Source of the DNA: Diphasiastrum complanatum
Lineage: Eukaryota; Streptophyta; Lycopodiopsida; Lycopodiales; Lycopodiaceae
Assembly: GCA_029204225.1 (NCBI GenBank)
Contig: CM055100.1
Coordinates: 22,002,248-22,066,247, forward strand
Reading direction: 5' to 3'
DNA: 64,000 nt
Shown here: positions 1-13,300 of the stretch, piece after piece
Layout: each line of letters begins with the position of its first letter
Position numbering within the stretch: position 1 is the first letter of the stretch
The notes under the pieces: generated by a model
What the model was told of the DNA's origin: nothing
The model's input: only the letters and a program-made list of their open reading frames with translations
Database searches by the model: none
Position numbers and translations under genes: made by a program

Positions 1-126
1 GATAGCTCATGTATCATGTATCTTTCCATAGAGAACATCCACCTAAAAAGTCACAAATGGTTAAAAATAAGTGTTTTATTTAATGAGTTCATGTATCGAT
101 TGATTTAGTTTAAATCATAGTTGCCC

Positions 127-412
127 AGAAACGCGTTTCTGGAGAAAAATGTTTCTAGAAACCCGTTTCTAGATCCAAAATCGCTGGAAAAAAATCAAAA
201 ACATGTCTTTAAAAATTCATAGGAATTGACATAATCCAACAAGAATTGTTGCACCTAAACTGGACCACGCTGTAACCGAAACACTCGGCAACCTACATAA
301 ATGCAATGCCCTTGCTTTAATTTGATACCCATATTGCCCACAAAAATCAAAAAATAATAATTAAAAAAAAATGTTTCTAAGAAACGCATTCCTAGACCAG
401 AAACGCGTTTCT
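127..412. repeat. Repeated 14-bp palindrome cluster
   Basis: The perfect palindrome AGAAACGCGTTTCT occurs at 127-140 and again at 399-412. Imperfect versions lie around 156-171 and 379-393. The cluster sits at the 3' side of the minus-strand CACTA transposase remnant. CACTA (En/Spm) elements are known to carry short repeated subterminal motifs bound by their transposition proteins, so these may be such motifs. No CACTA terminus was seen in the first bases of the window, so the assignment is an inference. Confidence 0.45.
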
Positions 413-1941
413 AGAAACGTCGTGCATCTATGGTTTAAATACACATGCAAAAAAAAATTTATGCACTTATACCTAGTGTGCACTGGACCAGCAATAGAAA
501 CTTCTTCAACCAAGTGCACCAATAAATGCACTTGCGAGTCCATGATGGAAGTCGGAAAATATCTCTCAAACATGCACACAATCTCCACCATATCTTCATG
601 TCTCTTTCGAAGATCCAGCTCAGGGATTTCTTTTGAACACATCCATCTGCAACATATTTAATCCATTTTATGTCTATTTGAATTTCCAGTCAATAAATTC
701 TAGATAGTCATCCATTGTCCACATTACAATGGCATGTAGTATAAACTCCCTCTCATGTAAGGGGCGTGAAATGTCATATGCTTTTATCCTCTTCCACAAA
801 TCTTCCAACTCGTCAATAAGCGGCTCAAGATACACATCCATGTTCTTAACCTTGCGTTGGCCAGGAACTAGAAGTACCAACATAATGTGTCCCTTTTTTG
901 TACTCAACCAAGGAGGAATATTGTAATTTACCAAGCAAACAAGCCAAATGGACCACGTAATTGCTCGTACACCAAAGGGGTTCACACCATCTATTGCAAA
1001 ACCAAATCTCACATTTCTTGACTCATTGGCAAAGCTTTGATACTCTTTGTTGATGTGTTTCCATGCAAGTGAATCTGAAGGTACCCTCATCATCCCATCT
1101 GTAGAGGTATGGTGTGCATGTCAGTCCATAAGTTGTGCAAGAGATTTACAACAAAATAAATGTTGCAATCATGGAATTATTGGAAAATGTCGTAAAACTT
1201 TGCACGGAATGGTTGCCTCTTGCAAATCATCTCTATATCGAGGAGTATCACAAATGGGACATTTCTTGAGTGATTCGTACCTTTCTTGATATAAAATACA
1301 ATCTTTTGGACATGCATGATATTGCTTGTAGTCCATCCCGATGTTAGAAAACATCTTTCGTGTCTCATCTCTTGTCTCAAGCACGACATTCCCTTTTGGG
1401 ATGATTTTGTTTTTCAATAGTCTATACATGACAAAAGAAGTCATTGTACAAAAATTATCACTAGATGTCCAAATTGTAAATTTTGTTTCAAAGCAAAAAT
1501 GACAAGTAGATGAAATAAAATTTACTCAAATAATGATGTGAGGCTTTGGTCATTCCATCTATATTTGGCTTGAAGATTTAATAGAAGTAGAGAAGTTGCC
1601 AAACGAGATGTCTTTGCTCCAGGATACAATGCGTTCTTTAATTCTTCTCACAATTTCTTTTCTTCTTTAAACAAAAGTGCCTCCTCATCTTGTTCATTGT
1701 GTCTAGCTGCACTATTCTTCTCGTACATATCATCCAACATGTCTCCCATGACTTCAAATTCTTCATTCATTGGAAGCTCATTTTCATTGTTGGAACTTGT
1801 TTGCAAAGAAGTAGATCTAGATGATCTAGATTCAGATGCATTAGTCTCTTGATTAATGCGCTCATCAATTTCCATAATCTCTTTTAAGCCTTGACGTAGA
1901 CGACGAGCTAATTGCTTTATATGAGGACCGTTGTATGACAT
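361..1941 (-). pseudogene. CACTA (En/Spm) TNP2-like transposase, decayed
   Basis: Read on the minus strand, the pieces follow the order of plant TNP2 transposases. An N-terminal acidic region (1941-1648, EFEVMGDMLDDMY) is followed by a stretch with WNDGMTKASHHYL-like sequence near 1560. Then comes the Transposase_21 core at 1444-1169 (IGMDYKQYHACPKDC, LKKCPICDTPRY, FPIIP) and 1093-674 (VRFGFAIDGVNPFG, YNIPPWL, VYLEPLIDEL). A DUF4218-like tail (ERYFPTSIMDSQVHLLVHLV) ends the run at 642-361. Frameshifts and stops separate the blocks, for example between 1169 and 1093. The missing 5' part and the breaks make this a dead copy. Family identity is secure from the ordered motifs; element boundaries are not visible. 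Confidence 0.85.
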
Positions 1942-2637
1942 TCATCGTCTACGTCGACCATTAAGAGGATTATTGTCTCCAACGCTAAATGAGGATAATG
2001 CTTGAAACAATGTTTGATAAACATTTCCTCCCATACTTGATAGATCTAAATGTTGCATATGAATATAAATTACCTCTTTGTTTAAAGAACATATCAACGT
2101 ATCTATTAGACCATTCTTCTTTTGAACTTGTTAACATTCAATGAACTCAAAGAATTGCACCTTCTACATATTTACATGTTTATAAATTTCACATTCATTG
2201 GCTTTCACTTATTATCTTATGTAAACATCTAGGCAAATGACGAATAATGCTCCTAACATTTGACATATTTAATAACACAAACCAAATACAATCAAGATGC
2301 ATGGATTATACATCTCTGCATATCAACAAAATTTAAATCTTCACATTTGACTTATTGTCTTTTGCAAACATTTGGCTAGAGGACAGTTGAAACTATACTT
2401 GATGAACAATTCCTCCCCAAACCTTATAGATCTAGTGGCACACACACTATTACATTACATTCCTAGTAAAATATTCTTCTTTTCCAGTGGTGCATTATTC
2501 AAAATCACAATTCGTCAATAGAGGGTGGCCAATGGAACTATTTATATATGCAGCAATGTTTTCATGCACATCTGGACGTCCATCAATGTATGTACGATTT
2601 GCCCTTGAGATGTTGCCTCCTTGCATGCGTTGCTCCT
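1942..2637. other. No gene recognised
   Basis: AT-rich sequence between the CACTA remnant and the gypsy remnant. No coding block, RNA gene or clear repeat boundary was seen. It may hold the degraded 5' part of the CACTA element, but no motif supports that. Confidence 0.4.
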
Positions 2638-2639
2638 CT

Positions 2640-4030
2640 AAAGAACAAGCATTTGTGTTTTAGGTAACATGATAACCACATCATCCAATGTATAACATTT
2701 AAAATGCTCGGGCATATCATGTTGGGCAATATCTGTTTGTTCCTTTTCGAAAGGACTTGTCTTGGATCTTCGCTTAGCCTTCTTAGCAGGAATTGATCGT
2801 GGAGGTGATGACTTCCGAGATGATGATGTCTTGCTAGAATTCTGACTTGTAGAATCATCCTCGACTTTTCCTTTGCCTTTATCCAGTAAGGGTGGCACAT
2901 TCTTTGAATCAATCTTTTGTTGTCTCTAATACATCAGTCTTTCTATCATTATGGTTGTCCTTGATTCCTTCGGACTCAATTTAGTGTAGGTTTTGTTTGC
3001 GACAAATGGTCCATCTAGGTAGACACAGTAAATTACTCATTATTAGAATCTTCCATAGCACACATATTAAGCAATCAGGACATTTGGACCGTATTATAAT
3101 GTTGCTTAGCTTGTTTCTTCATCATCGATCCTGTGATCCTATCTTATTTCAATATAATTGCTTTAGACGGTTTTATTGTTGGTTCATCAGGAATATTACG
3201 CACTCCAAATTTGGTCGGATCCATATGATTTAGAATCTGCTCATCTGTAAGTTCAGCATTGTCATCAGAAGTCAAGACATAACTCACAGGTATGAGATCA
3301 TCCTCAATCAGATCTGGTATAGGTTCCGTTGATATCCAGGTTACATTCAGCACATTCAGTGGAAACATGATTGGTGTATCCAAAGTTCGATCTAATAAGA
3401 AAATCTCGCTCAAATCTGATTGATTATCTTGTTGACACATATATCCTGTTGTACAATCAATCGTTGCAAGAGCTTCATTCTAGTTGACAATATCCGTTTG
3501 AGAATCGTAATGAACTCCCAAATGTTTCTCTGGACGGTCACAAGTGTGTTCCGTTGTTGATGAATCATCATCTTCTTTTTGAACCACTAGTTTGATAGTC
3601 TAAGTTGTAGTATCAACTTAAATTGCACGTTCACGATTTTCAAAAGTGATTTTTCCGGTACCCCAGTTATGAATTACTTGCGCAACTCGTAACCATGGAC
3701 GTCCCAATAGAACTTGGTAGACATTTGGCGCTTCTGGTAAGTCCATCACTACGAAAGTAATGACGAACTGTACTCCCGCAATTCTGACAGGTATATCTTC
3801 AACCATTCCTCGCGGACGAACTGTCGTTTGATCAGCTAGCTTAATGGCAAAAGTGGCAGGTTTAACTAATAACTCTGATTCATTAATTGAGTCATTAAGT
3901 TTTACACAGTCATTGGCAATTTTATGTGTGAGTGATTCTCTGAGAAATAAATTTCTATACAGATTTTCTATGGCTTGAGAATCATTCTCATCCTAGAATA
4001 AAAATCCTCGTCGCAGTAGGCGCGTGGGAA
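2640..4030 (-). pseudogene. Ty3/gypsy polyprotein fragment (protease to pre-RT)
   Basis: On the minus strand, from 4030 down, the translation runs through the C-terminal half of a retroviral-type aspartic protease (LADQTTVRPRGMVEDIPV, then VYQVLLGRPWLR, 3806-3618). It continues into a linker (ELTDEQILNHMDPTKFGV, 3440-3144) and a basic Ser/Lys-rich linker (KSSPPRSIPAKKAKRRSKTS, 2898-2638) ending at LDDVVIMLP. LLGRPWL is the hallmark of the plant gypsy protease C-terminus. The protease N-terminal catalytic motif, gag, RT, RNase H and integrase are absent. Between about 2930 and 3090 it holds extra sequence relative to its sister copy. The block from about 2640 to 3485 matches 6955-7640 in inverted orientation. 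Confidence 0.85.
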
Positions 4031-6443
4031 TCATGATTATATTTTTTTTCAATCAATCAATTTTTTTTTAAAGGAACCTCCAATACGTCCAGTATTGGTC
4101 TAGTCCTCAGTACAATGCCCACTGACCCTACTTGCACAAAACACTACTCCAAACAAACCTCACAATTTCGGTGCTCAAGCCTTATTCAAAAAGACCTCGA
4201 GAGTCACTCATAAAATTGATACAAAAAAAGGCTCCAATTGCCACAAGGCATTCAAACCTTCACAGACAATTTGGATCAAACGAGCTTTTGGTTGTGCAAG
4301 TTAATGGTCAATTCAACAAAACCGTTTGAAAACACTTTCAAACAATAAACAAGAATTCGAAAGGAGCTCATGCTCCTCCCAGCAGACGCACCACTGAAGG
4401 ATTATAAAACGACCCCCAAATAGACTGCCAATCTAGGGAAATGCTAACGAAAGTCGGTCTATACCACAATTACAGCTCAAGCTCCATTGGGTATGGAGTC
4501 GAAAATAAGGCCGCTCATGATTACAGGCACTTTCAATGGCAATCGGTAAGACAAATTCCTAACGGTCAACATGCAATTTTCAGGTAGCCTAAGGAAAGAA
4601 ATCACGCGTGTAAGCTCTGGCTTTTGAGATACCGGTAGAACGTACAAGCATGACTCGTGTATGATTTGAGATTCACTTAACGAGTGAGGTATAATAGGGT
4701 TAGATTTTGAATAAGGGCCTAATCTTCATCTGAACCATTTGCATAGGCTTCGGGAATACTTGTTACTAGTAGTAGTATAATCTGCAATTAGACCATGAGG
4801 ATAGCATAAAATTTCAACAGAATTCGGAACTATGAAAATCCCCAAATCCAAGAGCTGCAATCCTTCACAAACACCGTAGGGCCAAACTTCAATAAGTGGC
4901 AAGCCGGGCAACGATGGACAAAAGCAAGAAAAGGGTCAAGGGGACATTGCCTCATTTAGAAGGCATGTGACTTAAACAAAGTTCAAACAACTCTCCCACA
5001 CAAATAGCCCAAATGAAAGATACTCAATGTACTTGACCTGCACACGGGTTTGAAACTACTTCCAACCTAGCTTTTAGAATTTTCAAGACCACTCAGATCA
5101 AAAGCAACTGGGAGTGTCTAACTCGCAGACAGGAGGCGTGCTAACTGCAGGGAAAGTGGGCTTGGACTTTTAACCCATGATCCAGAGGGCAGGGTTCCAA
5201 ACAAATCCGCGGGTGGGTAGATGGCTCGACCCACAGAAGATGGGTAGGTAATAATAGAAGAAAATAAAGCCTGTCCACAACCCACATAGAGTCACACACA
5301 GGCAAGAGGATGGCGGTCGAAGGCAACAAAGAGGTGGGCCACAGATCAAGAGCGGGGCAGGGAGTATCACAAGCAGAAGAAGAGACGTAGGAAGAAAGAG
5401 AGGGCGTGGCCGGGCATGGATCGTGGCCAGAGGAGGAGGATGGGCCATTAACAGCAAGAAAGGAGGTCGCAGGTGGAGGGAGCGGATTCAGGGGTACACT
5501 GGTTGTCAGATGCAGGCAGAGCAATTCAGAGCTAACGATGAACAGATCCGCAGGCAGGCTTTTCCACGCAGGCAGCTAATGGAAGGGTAGCGATGGGATT
5601 CCAGGGCAGCGTGAGGGCTCTGAGCGTGGACAGGGTAGCGAGCAAATCCGTGGGCAGATTCTTGGCAGGGGAAGCGGCAAATCAGATAGCAGGTAAGCAA
5701 GCGAAGGAGAGATAGGCTGGGAGGGAGCCACATGGATTAAATGGAGCAGAGATCTGACTCCAAAATGGCTTCAAAACAAGGATAGATCAGTGATGCACAG
5801 GCTCCAAAATGGCCTCCGTATACAAGGATTTCAAGAAAGTTGAAATGGCTTCACACTACAATGATTAATGGATTTCTAGGAGAGCATAAATAATGCAGCA
5901 ATGCCTCAACCTTTATGATAAGTAATCATTACCAAATTCTCAGATCACAATGCTTAACTAAACAGTCTGTTATAAAGCAAATCAATGATTCTAAGGTAGA
6001 TGCTGAGGAACAAGCCGACAATCTTCCACAAATAAAATCACTATAGATGATTCAACATAATCTCCCACAGCTCAAAGGCCTGCAACACAATGTTAGAGGC
6101 AACAAAGAAGATACAATATATAATCCTCACAATGTCAGAGCCTGCAACCACAGGGTTAGAGGGAGCAAAGACAAATAACATCAAATCTGATTCAACAAAA
6201 AAAATGATGATAACACAGTGCTAGAGATCAAAGTAGTGAATCAATAGCAATGATCAGCCTCTTCTCCTTTCCTCCTCATTTCCAAAGTGAGCAGTGAATA
6301 ATGATGGACAACAAAATGAGAAAGGCTGAGAGTAGAGTGGGAAGCACAGAAATGGGAGGCACCAAGCAGGGATCAAACAGCCTTGCTTCTTTTCCTTCCC
6401 TCTTTTCTTTTTCCATAAACTCTTTCTTTGCACGAGTTTTTTT

Positions 6444-6506
<63 letters not shown>

Positions 6507-6948
6507 ATGACAATGGCTGAATGCTACGTAGAGGCTGGCCCCTTCTAATGCTAGAGAGGGCTGAGGCCCAAAGAGGTGCACCTTTTCATGAATGGGCACC
6601 AATAGGGGGTTTTTTGCAGTTGGGCCCAAACTTGAGGGCTGGGCCCCTGGGCCCCAAATTTGGTTTTAAATCACTAAAGTGGCCTACGGTGAATAAAACT
6701 GTTATTTAATTGGTTTTAAAGATGAACTGGCACCTCCTAGCCCCGACAAACCCAGAAACTAGGGACACAGACCTCTTCAATAAATTTAAGTCTAGCGTAA
6801 ATCAATAAATAAACAGTTTCAATAAAAGTGCAACTGGCCATAATGGGCTATTTATGCATCAGTTTTAAGCAGTTCCGCGTTGGCGTAATAGTGCGTGGAG
6901 ATGATTTTTCATAAAAAATAACTTGAAAAATGAGTCTTTTTTCCCACA
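4031..6948. other. Spacer between inverted gypsy pieces; no gene recognised
   Basis: About 2.9 kb without a supported gene. Open frames here are composition effects: a Leu/Pro-rich frame at 5141-5524 and frames running through the CT microsatellite. It may include LTR or leader sequence of the flanking gypsy copies, but no primer-binding site or LTR pair could be recognised. The stretch 5100-5750 is richer in GC than its surroundings. Confidence 0.4.
6449..6503. repeat. (CT)n microsatellite, about 27 units
   Basis: Uninterrupted CT dinucleotides preceded by a run of T. It is one of three long AG/CT tracts in the window. Confidence 0.98.
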
Positions 6949-6954
6949 AACAGA

Positions 6955-9770
6955 TACTATTAACTAGAATGAAGCTCTTGCAACGATTGATTGTACAGTA
7001 GGCTACATGCGTCAACATGATAATTAATAAGATTTGAGCGAGATTTTCTTATTAGATCGAACTTTGGATACACCAATCACGTTTCCACTAAATGTGTTGA
7101 ATGTAGCTTGGATATCAATGGAACCTATACAAGATCCAATTGAAGATGATCTCATACATCTGAGTCATGCCTTGACTTATGATGACAATGCAGAACTTAC
7201 GGATGAGCAGATTCTCAATCATATAGATCCGACCAGATTTGGAGTACGTAATATTCCTGATGAACCAACAATAAAACCGCCTAAAGCAGTTATATTGAAG
7301 GAAGATAGGATCACATGATCGATGACGGAGAAACAAGCTAAGCAACATTATAATACAGTCCTGAAATGGGAAAGTCCTCCTCAAAAAATTGATTCAAAGA
7401 ATGTGCCACCCTTACTGGATAAAGGCAAAGGAAAAGTCGATGATGATTCTACAAGTCACAATTTTAACAAGACATCATCGTCTCGGAAGTCATCACCTCC
7501 ACGATCAATTCCTGCTAAGAAGGCTAAACGAAGATCCAAGACAAGTCCTTTCGAAAAGGAACAAAGAGATATAGTCCAGCATGATTTGCCTGAACATTTA
7601 TAATGTTATACATTGGATGATGTGGTTATCATGTTACCTAAAGTGCATGGTGAACCTGAAGAACACGTGCCAGAATCAAAAGAGGTTTATGATGGCCCAG
7701 CTAGGACACAACCAATGAATCTTGCTAAAGCAGGAGAACCGGAAAAGATTGTACAAGTTGGATCACAACTTACTCCTGAACAGTATCAAGCATTCCGCAT
7801 GTTACTTATTAAGTATCAAGATTGCTTTGCATGGACTTATCAAGATTTAAAGGGTATTCCGACATCAGCGATTGAACATACCATACCTTTAGTATCTGAT
7901 GCAATTCCAAAGGTTACAAAGTTCTATCGCTGTAATCCTAATGTTGCGGACCTAATAAAGAAATAACTTCAAAGATTGCTTGACGCCGATTTCATTTATG
8001 AGATCGAGCATACCGAATGGATCTCACCGATTGTCATTGTTCCTAAGAAGAATGGGAAATTGAAAATCTATGTGAATCTCAAAGTGTTGAACAAAGTGAT
8101 GCGAAAGGATCACTTTCCGTTACCTTTTACTGAAAGCATTTTGGATCGTTTTGCTGGAGTAGAAGCTTATAGTTTCTTGGATGGATTTAGTGATTACAAC
8201 CAAGTTAAGATTGCACCTGCCGATCACCACAAAATCGCTTTTGCAACAGAATGGGACAAGATTATCTACAGAAATTCCTTAAAATTTACTTGGATGACCT
8301 GGGAGTCCATAGTACAGATACAAACCACCTGGATCGATTAGAGAAAGTATTTGAAAGATGCCGCAAATATCAGATTTCTCTAAATCCAGAAAAATGCTAG
8401 ATATGGGTTTCCCACGGAGTTGTGCTTGGACATGTGATATCGAGACATGGTATTGCCACAGATTATTCTAAGATCAAGATTATTGTGGACTTACCACCAC
8501 CAACAACGATTCGTGGAGTTTATGTGTTTATGGGTCATGCGAACTACTATCGAATTTTTATTATCTTCTTTGCGGATTTAGCACGACCTATATACAAACT
8601 GACTATTGTTCCTATTTGGACAATAGAGGCGTTAGAAGCCTTTGAAAAGTTAAAAAAAGCATTAACTTCAGCACCAATATTGCGTTCTCCAAATTGGACG
8701 ATAGAATTTCATGTTCATACAGATGCCTCAAAATATGCCACTGGATCAGTTTTGACATAGCCAGGTGATTATAAGAAGGATTATCCTATACGATTTGCAA
8801 GCAAACAACTTACAGATCCGCAGAAGAATTATTCAACAACAGAATGTGAAGTTAGCCATGATTTTTTCTATTCGAAAATTTCGTCACTACCTCATGGAAA
8901 CGCACTTTGTATTTTATACGGATCATCAGCCATTACTTTACTTGGTAAACAAGACATGCAATACTTTGTTATTGACTGAATTTGACATTCGAATTGTGGT
9001 TCGAAAGGGCAAGCAACATTATCTAGCCGATCATGTTTCATGAATCGAATCCGCACCAGTTAATACTGAAGTGGATGATGAACTACCAGATGCTGCATTG
9101 TTTTATGTTAAAGCAGTACCTGAGTGGGCAGCAGATATTGTTGAGTACCTGATGCTAGGACAACCGAATGACACATTGACAAAAGTACAAAAGAGACAAT
9201 TGATTCATAAGGCTCAAACTTATCAATTGATTGCAGGACAATTGTATCGTCGTGGATCAGACAATATTTTACGAAGATGTGTTTTACCGCATGAAGTCCC
9301 AAATTTAATCATGTTTTCACATGATGGCATGGGCGGAGGACACTTCTCTACAGATATTACTGTTCGCAAACTTTTGCAATCAGGTTGTTGGTGGCCTACG
9401 TTTCATAAGGACACAGAAAATTTTATTCAGACATGTGATGTTTGCAGCGAGCACGACGACCTACTCGACAGAATTATGAACCCTTGCATCTGATTTTAAC
9501 GCAAGCAGCGTTTGAAAAATGAGGACTGAATTATGTTGGTCCTTTTTCATCCTGTCGCACAAGGATCTCATGCTCGATACATTATCGTAACAACTGATTA
9601 TATGACCAAGTGGGTTGAAGCCAAAGCTGTCAAAGTTGCTGATGCGAAATCTACGGCCAAGTTTCTGTATGAAAACATTATAATCAGATTTGGATGTCCG
9701 ATCGAGATTGTCAGTGACCGGGGTACACACTTTATTAATCAAACAATAAAGTGTTTACTCTTCTTGTAGC
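6955..9770 (+). pseudogene. Ty3/gypsy pol remnant (linker, RT, RNase H, integrase)
   Basis: The plus-strand order is linker (7034-7603, closely matching the minus-strand copy at 2640-3485), pre-RT (7613-7966, DCFAWTYQDLKGIP) and RT (from about 7976, SPIVIVPKKNGKLKIYV, YSFLDGFSDYNQV). The RT catalytic YLDD lies near 8290. The RT connection follows at 8422-8760 (GHANYYRIF), then RNase H (8765-9043, FYTDHQPLLYLVNK), the integrase zinc region (9071-9493, CWWPTFHKD, CDVC) and the integrase core (9533-9760, DYMTKWVEAKAVKV, SDRGTHFINQTI). RT is internally deleted between FATEWD and YLDD, several stops interrupt the frame, and integrase stops before its third catalytic residue. The 5' edge falls inside the pol linker, so gag and protease are missing. 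The integrase wording fits non-chromodomain plant gypsy clades. Confidence 0.9.
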
Positions 9771-9784
9771 ACTCACTTGCAATG

Positions 9785-9809
9785 ACACACACACACACAC
9801 ACACACACA
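9785..9809. repeat. (AC)n microsatellite
   Basis: About 12 AC units directly after the truncated gypsy integrase. Confidence 0.95.
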
Positions 9810-10389
9810 TAGAGTTTGGGACTCGTTGTCTCGTGTCTAATAAGCAACTTTAAATAGAATATGGTGGAGGTGCATAGAATATACCAAAAGCACAAAAAAC
9901 ATATAGCTTTGAATTGTATGCATGGGACATACAAAGGAAGTGGACGTGCCCTCTCCCTCCCCACATTACATTACATTACAAGCAAAACCAAAAGCAGAGA
10001 GCAGCTCTTTTTTCTTCGTTTTCTTCTTCTTTTGTGTGCTGCTGCATGCCGTGTTGTGTAACAGGCGCAGGTTTCTTTTCCATCGGAAAACTAAGGTGCT
10101 GAATTTTTCAAGAAGTGGGAACCAATCTCTCCTTTTACTAAATCACCTCTGTGGATTTGTATGCAACATGGCTTGCTTCCGAATTTTGTAGTCTGTTCAT
10201 TGTCCTCATTCAAAATTTATTTATAGTTTTCCAATCAGTTTATAGGTTTGTTATACCGGATCGGATTTAGTTAGGCATTTCAAGCAATCAAGCAGTTGTT
10301 AATTTATTGGATCTGTTGTAACAGGTTGTGATTCAGGACAGAGGCGGTTTAGAGCCACTCGCTGAGTAGTTTGGTGGATCTTCAGAAAC
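9810..10389 (+). promoter_or_regulatory. Upstream region and leader of the malate dehydrogenase gene
   Basis: This interval separates the truncated gypsy element from the ATG at 10390. It contains a pyrimidine-rich stretch (10005-10040, TTTTTTCTTCGTTTTCTTC), a composition common in plant 5' leaders. A TATA-like TTTAAATAG lies near 9850. Neither the transcription start nor a leader intron can be fixed from sequence alone. Confidence 0.35.
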
Positions 10390-13300
10390 ATGGCCACTGC
10401 TTTATCAAGCATGATGCTGCATACACCAGTTAGCTCCAAATGTGCTAACTACATGCCAGCAGGCGTTGCTTATTCACGGTAAAGATCCATGATAGACTTG
10501 CTACTTTTGCTTGTGGGAAATAACCAAGATGTCTATGTTATTGCAACGTGTCCCCTGCTCAAGCATCTTGTCTGCGTTATGGAGAGTGCCGTGATGATGC
10601 CCCCCAGCGATAGGAGGCAAAAGCCTGTAGATCTGATTATACATCGAGCTTCTTTTGTAGCCAAACATTCTTGTTTCTTTTTCGGTTTCCTTCTTCTTCT
10701 AAAGAATTAACGCAGATCCAGCATGGTGCGAAAGTATGTTTGAAATATTTGTTCTTAACATGAACGGCCCTGCATGGCTGTTACGACAAATAAGTGATCA
10801 CAAATGATCTCTTTCTTCGGTTTGCTGTTCGTCAAACTTTTTGGCTTGTATATACCATGAAAGGTTGCTGAAAACTACGAGCGTTTCTTTTTTGTTCAAT
10901 ATTTTCTGTTAAGAAGCTTAAAAGATGCTTGTGAGCTCTATCAATGCGAGATAAACGCGAAAGTACAAAGCGCTTGTAAGCTTTGAAGTTTCAATATGTG
11001 CAAGCAGTCTCGTCGCAATATGCTTGCTATGGATTATGTTTCGTACTCTAATTGCTGCGTTAAAACTTGCGATGATTTTTCTTGCTTAAAGTGCTTGTAT
11101 CTTTTTTGATAGATCTTCATGTGGGAGTAAAGCTTTCCCGACACATATCTCGATTGCCTCTAAAAACTTAAAGGGGGCTTCACCTTCTAGCGCGTTGGGC
11201 TTCTTTTGTGGCGAGGACTACACGTTGTTAGAAGGCCATGGAAAGCCTTCGTTACCAAGGAAAGTAAACTCCAATCAATCGTCGCCTAAAGGACAAGTCA
11301 GGGCTGCGGCTTACAATATTGCCGTTCTTGGAGCTGCTGGAGGCATTGGACAACCTCTTTCTCTACTACTGAAAATGTCACCGTTGGTGGCAAGTTTAAA
11401 CCTCTATGATATTGCAAATGTGAAGGGAGTAGCTGCAGATTTGAGCCACTGCAACACGCCTGCACAGGTGAGGTGATGCTGATCTTTTAACAGTGGACCT
11501 TTAATCATGTTACCTATAAAGAGGTTTTTTTTTTGAGAGATTTGCGTCAAGACGTAAGGGGGATGGGATATACAGGCTTATCGCCGGGCATTCAGCATAC
11601 CTCTTTTTCTTCTTTTGCCATTTATGTAGAAAAGTTCAGTTAATTTGGCTAGTCTGTTGTCTCATTTACCTTTTTAGTAAAGATGACATTTTACGTAAGC
11701 CTTTTGAAGCCGCCGTTGGAGACTTGCAAACAGTGTAGAGTATACTTTCTATTCCAAACGCTTTTTTATCAGTGGTATTTGTGAAATTTCCTTGTCTGGA
11801 TGAACTTTATATTCCTGCACAAGTCACAAGGAGCAGTTGCTCATTAAATAGTCAAAACTCCGGAAACCAGAGTAAGCAACAGAGAATGCAAGATTAACTG
11901 TAAAGAAGTTAGACCATAGGTATGGCATTCGTCTCTGGTATGCAAGGATGGCCTTTTTTGTTCAGTAATACTTTTTTAGGCGGCTTTTCCAGGAGAATCT
12001 AGTTTTACTGAGAACCATAGAATCAATGAACCGTTAACGGTTCACCACCCTTCTGAGAACCGTACAGTGAACCTTGCGGTTCTTTAAAAATTTTGCCCAG
12101 AACCGTGGCGAACCGCACTGAATAATTAACTAATCAATTAATTAGTTTGTTTTTTGTCCCAGCCCCCAAAATAGCCCGTACGGTTCCTTCCACGGTTCCC
12201 AGGGTTCTATGCTGAGAACCACGCAATCCGTCTTGAAAAGTTCTCCCAACTCCGATCAGTTGAATTTAAGTGTTATGAATTTTTCCATCGGCCTGTGCAG
12301 GCCTTTTCACACCAGCCACTTAGTTTAAGGATGAGATGATAATCATCTCTATAACATGGATTATTGGTGTCCTGCTAGCTGCCTGATACATTGTTTTGGA
12401 AATTTCTGATTCTGGCTCTTATTACGCAGGTGTCTGCTTTTACAGGTTTTGCAGAGCTTCCAGATTCACTGAAAAATGTGGATCTTATTATTATCCCTGC
12501 TGGAGTGCCGAGGAAACCTGGAATGACAAGGGATGATCTGTTCAAAATAAATGCTGGTATAGTAAGAACTCTTGTGGAAGCAGCTGCAGAGCATGCACCT
12601 AATGTGAGTAGCATATTTATCATCCTTTTCAAGCCACCGCTTAAAAAGCCTCAATACGATTGCTTAGTGTCAAAAACCATGATCAAGCAACAAAATTATT
12701 TAACCTAAACTAAAATTTACCTGTTTGTTTATTAAATCATAGATCATAATATCATAAAGTGATCTGAAATTTGATTTTAATATTATCCTCAAAATTTTGG
12801 CAGCAAGAAACTGCTTCTAGATCTAAGGTTAACGACTTAAAGTGATCTCATTCAAAGCATTAACACTGACCCAAGATGAATTATAGAACTTTTCTGAAGG
12901 TTGCCAAAGATGTTTTGATGCTCTATAATGTTCGGGAAAACTTGCGATTCAACAGAGATATTTTCTAGCTTTTTGTGATTAGAAAAACTTGCCTAGAACT
13001 TGAAGGCATTCATTTCAGTGCCCTAATAGAGCAAGGATAAATAATAAGTTTACAAAGTAGTCAACGATTGTCTCTCTTTGATTCCAATCCTAGATACTTC
13101 CACTCATATAGTTGTGCATCAATATCAACCGACTGCACTTAAAAGTGGCAGTTGCATGAATTTAGGTATGGCTAGTGCATGCTATTCACATCATATGAAC
13201 CTTTTTACCTGTTCTTTGAGAGGTACCGGGAAAGTGCCTGAAGCCATTCAAGCCTTGTTTGCATATCAATGTCTGATGGTTAGCTTGTTGTGCTACTTTT

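Noticed and set aside
5141-5733. Leu/Pro/Ser-rich minus-strand frames
   Set aside because: No domain, no homologous partner frame and composition follows a local GC-rich patch.
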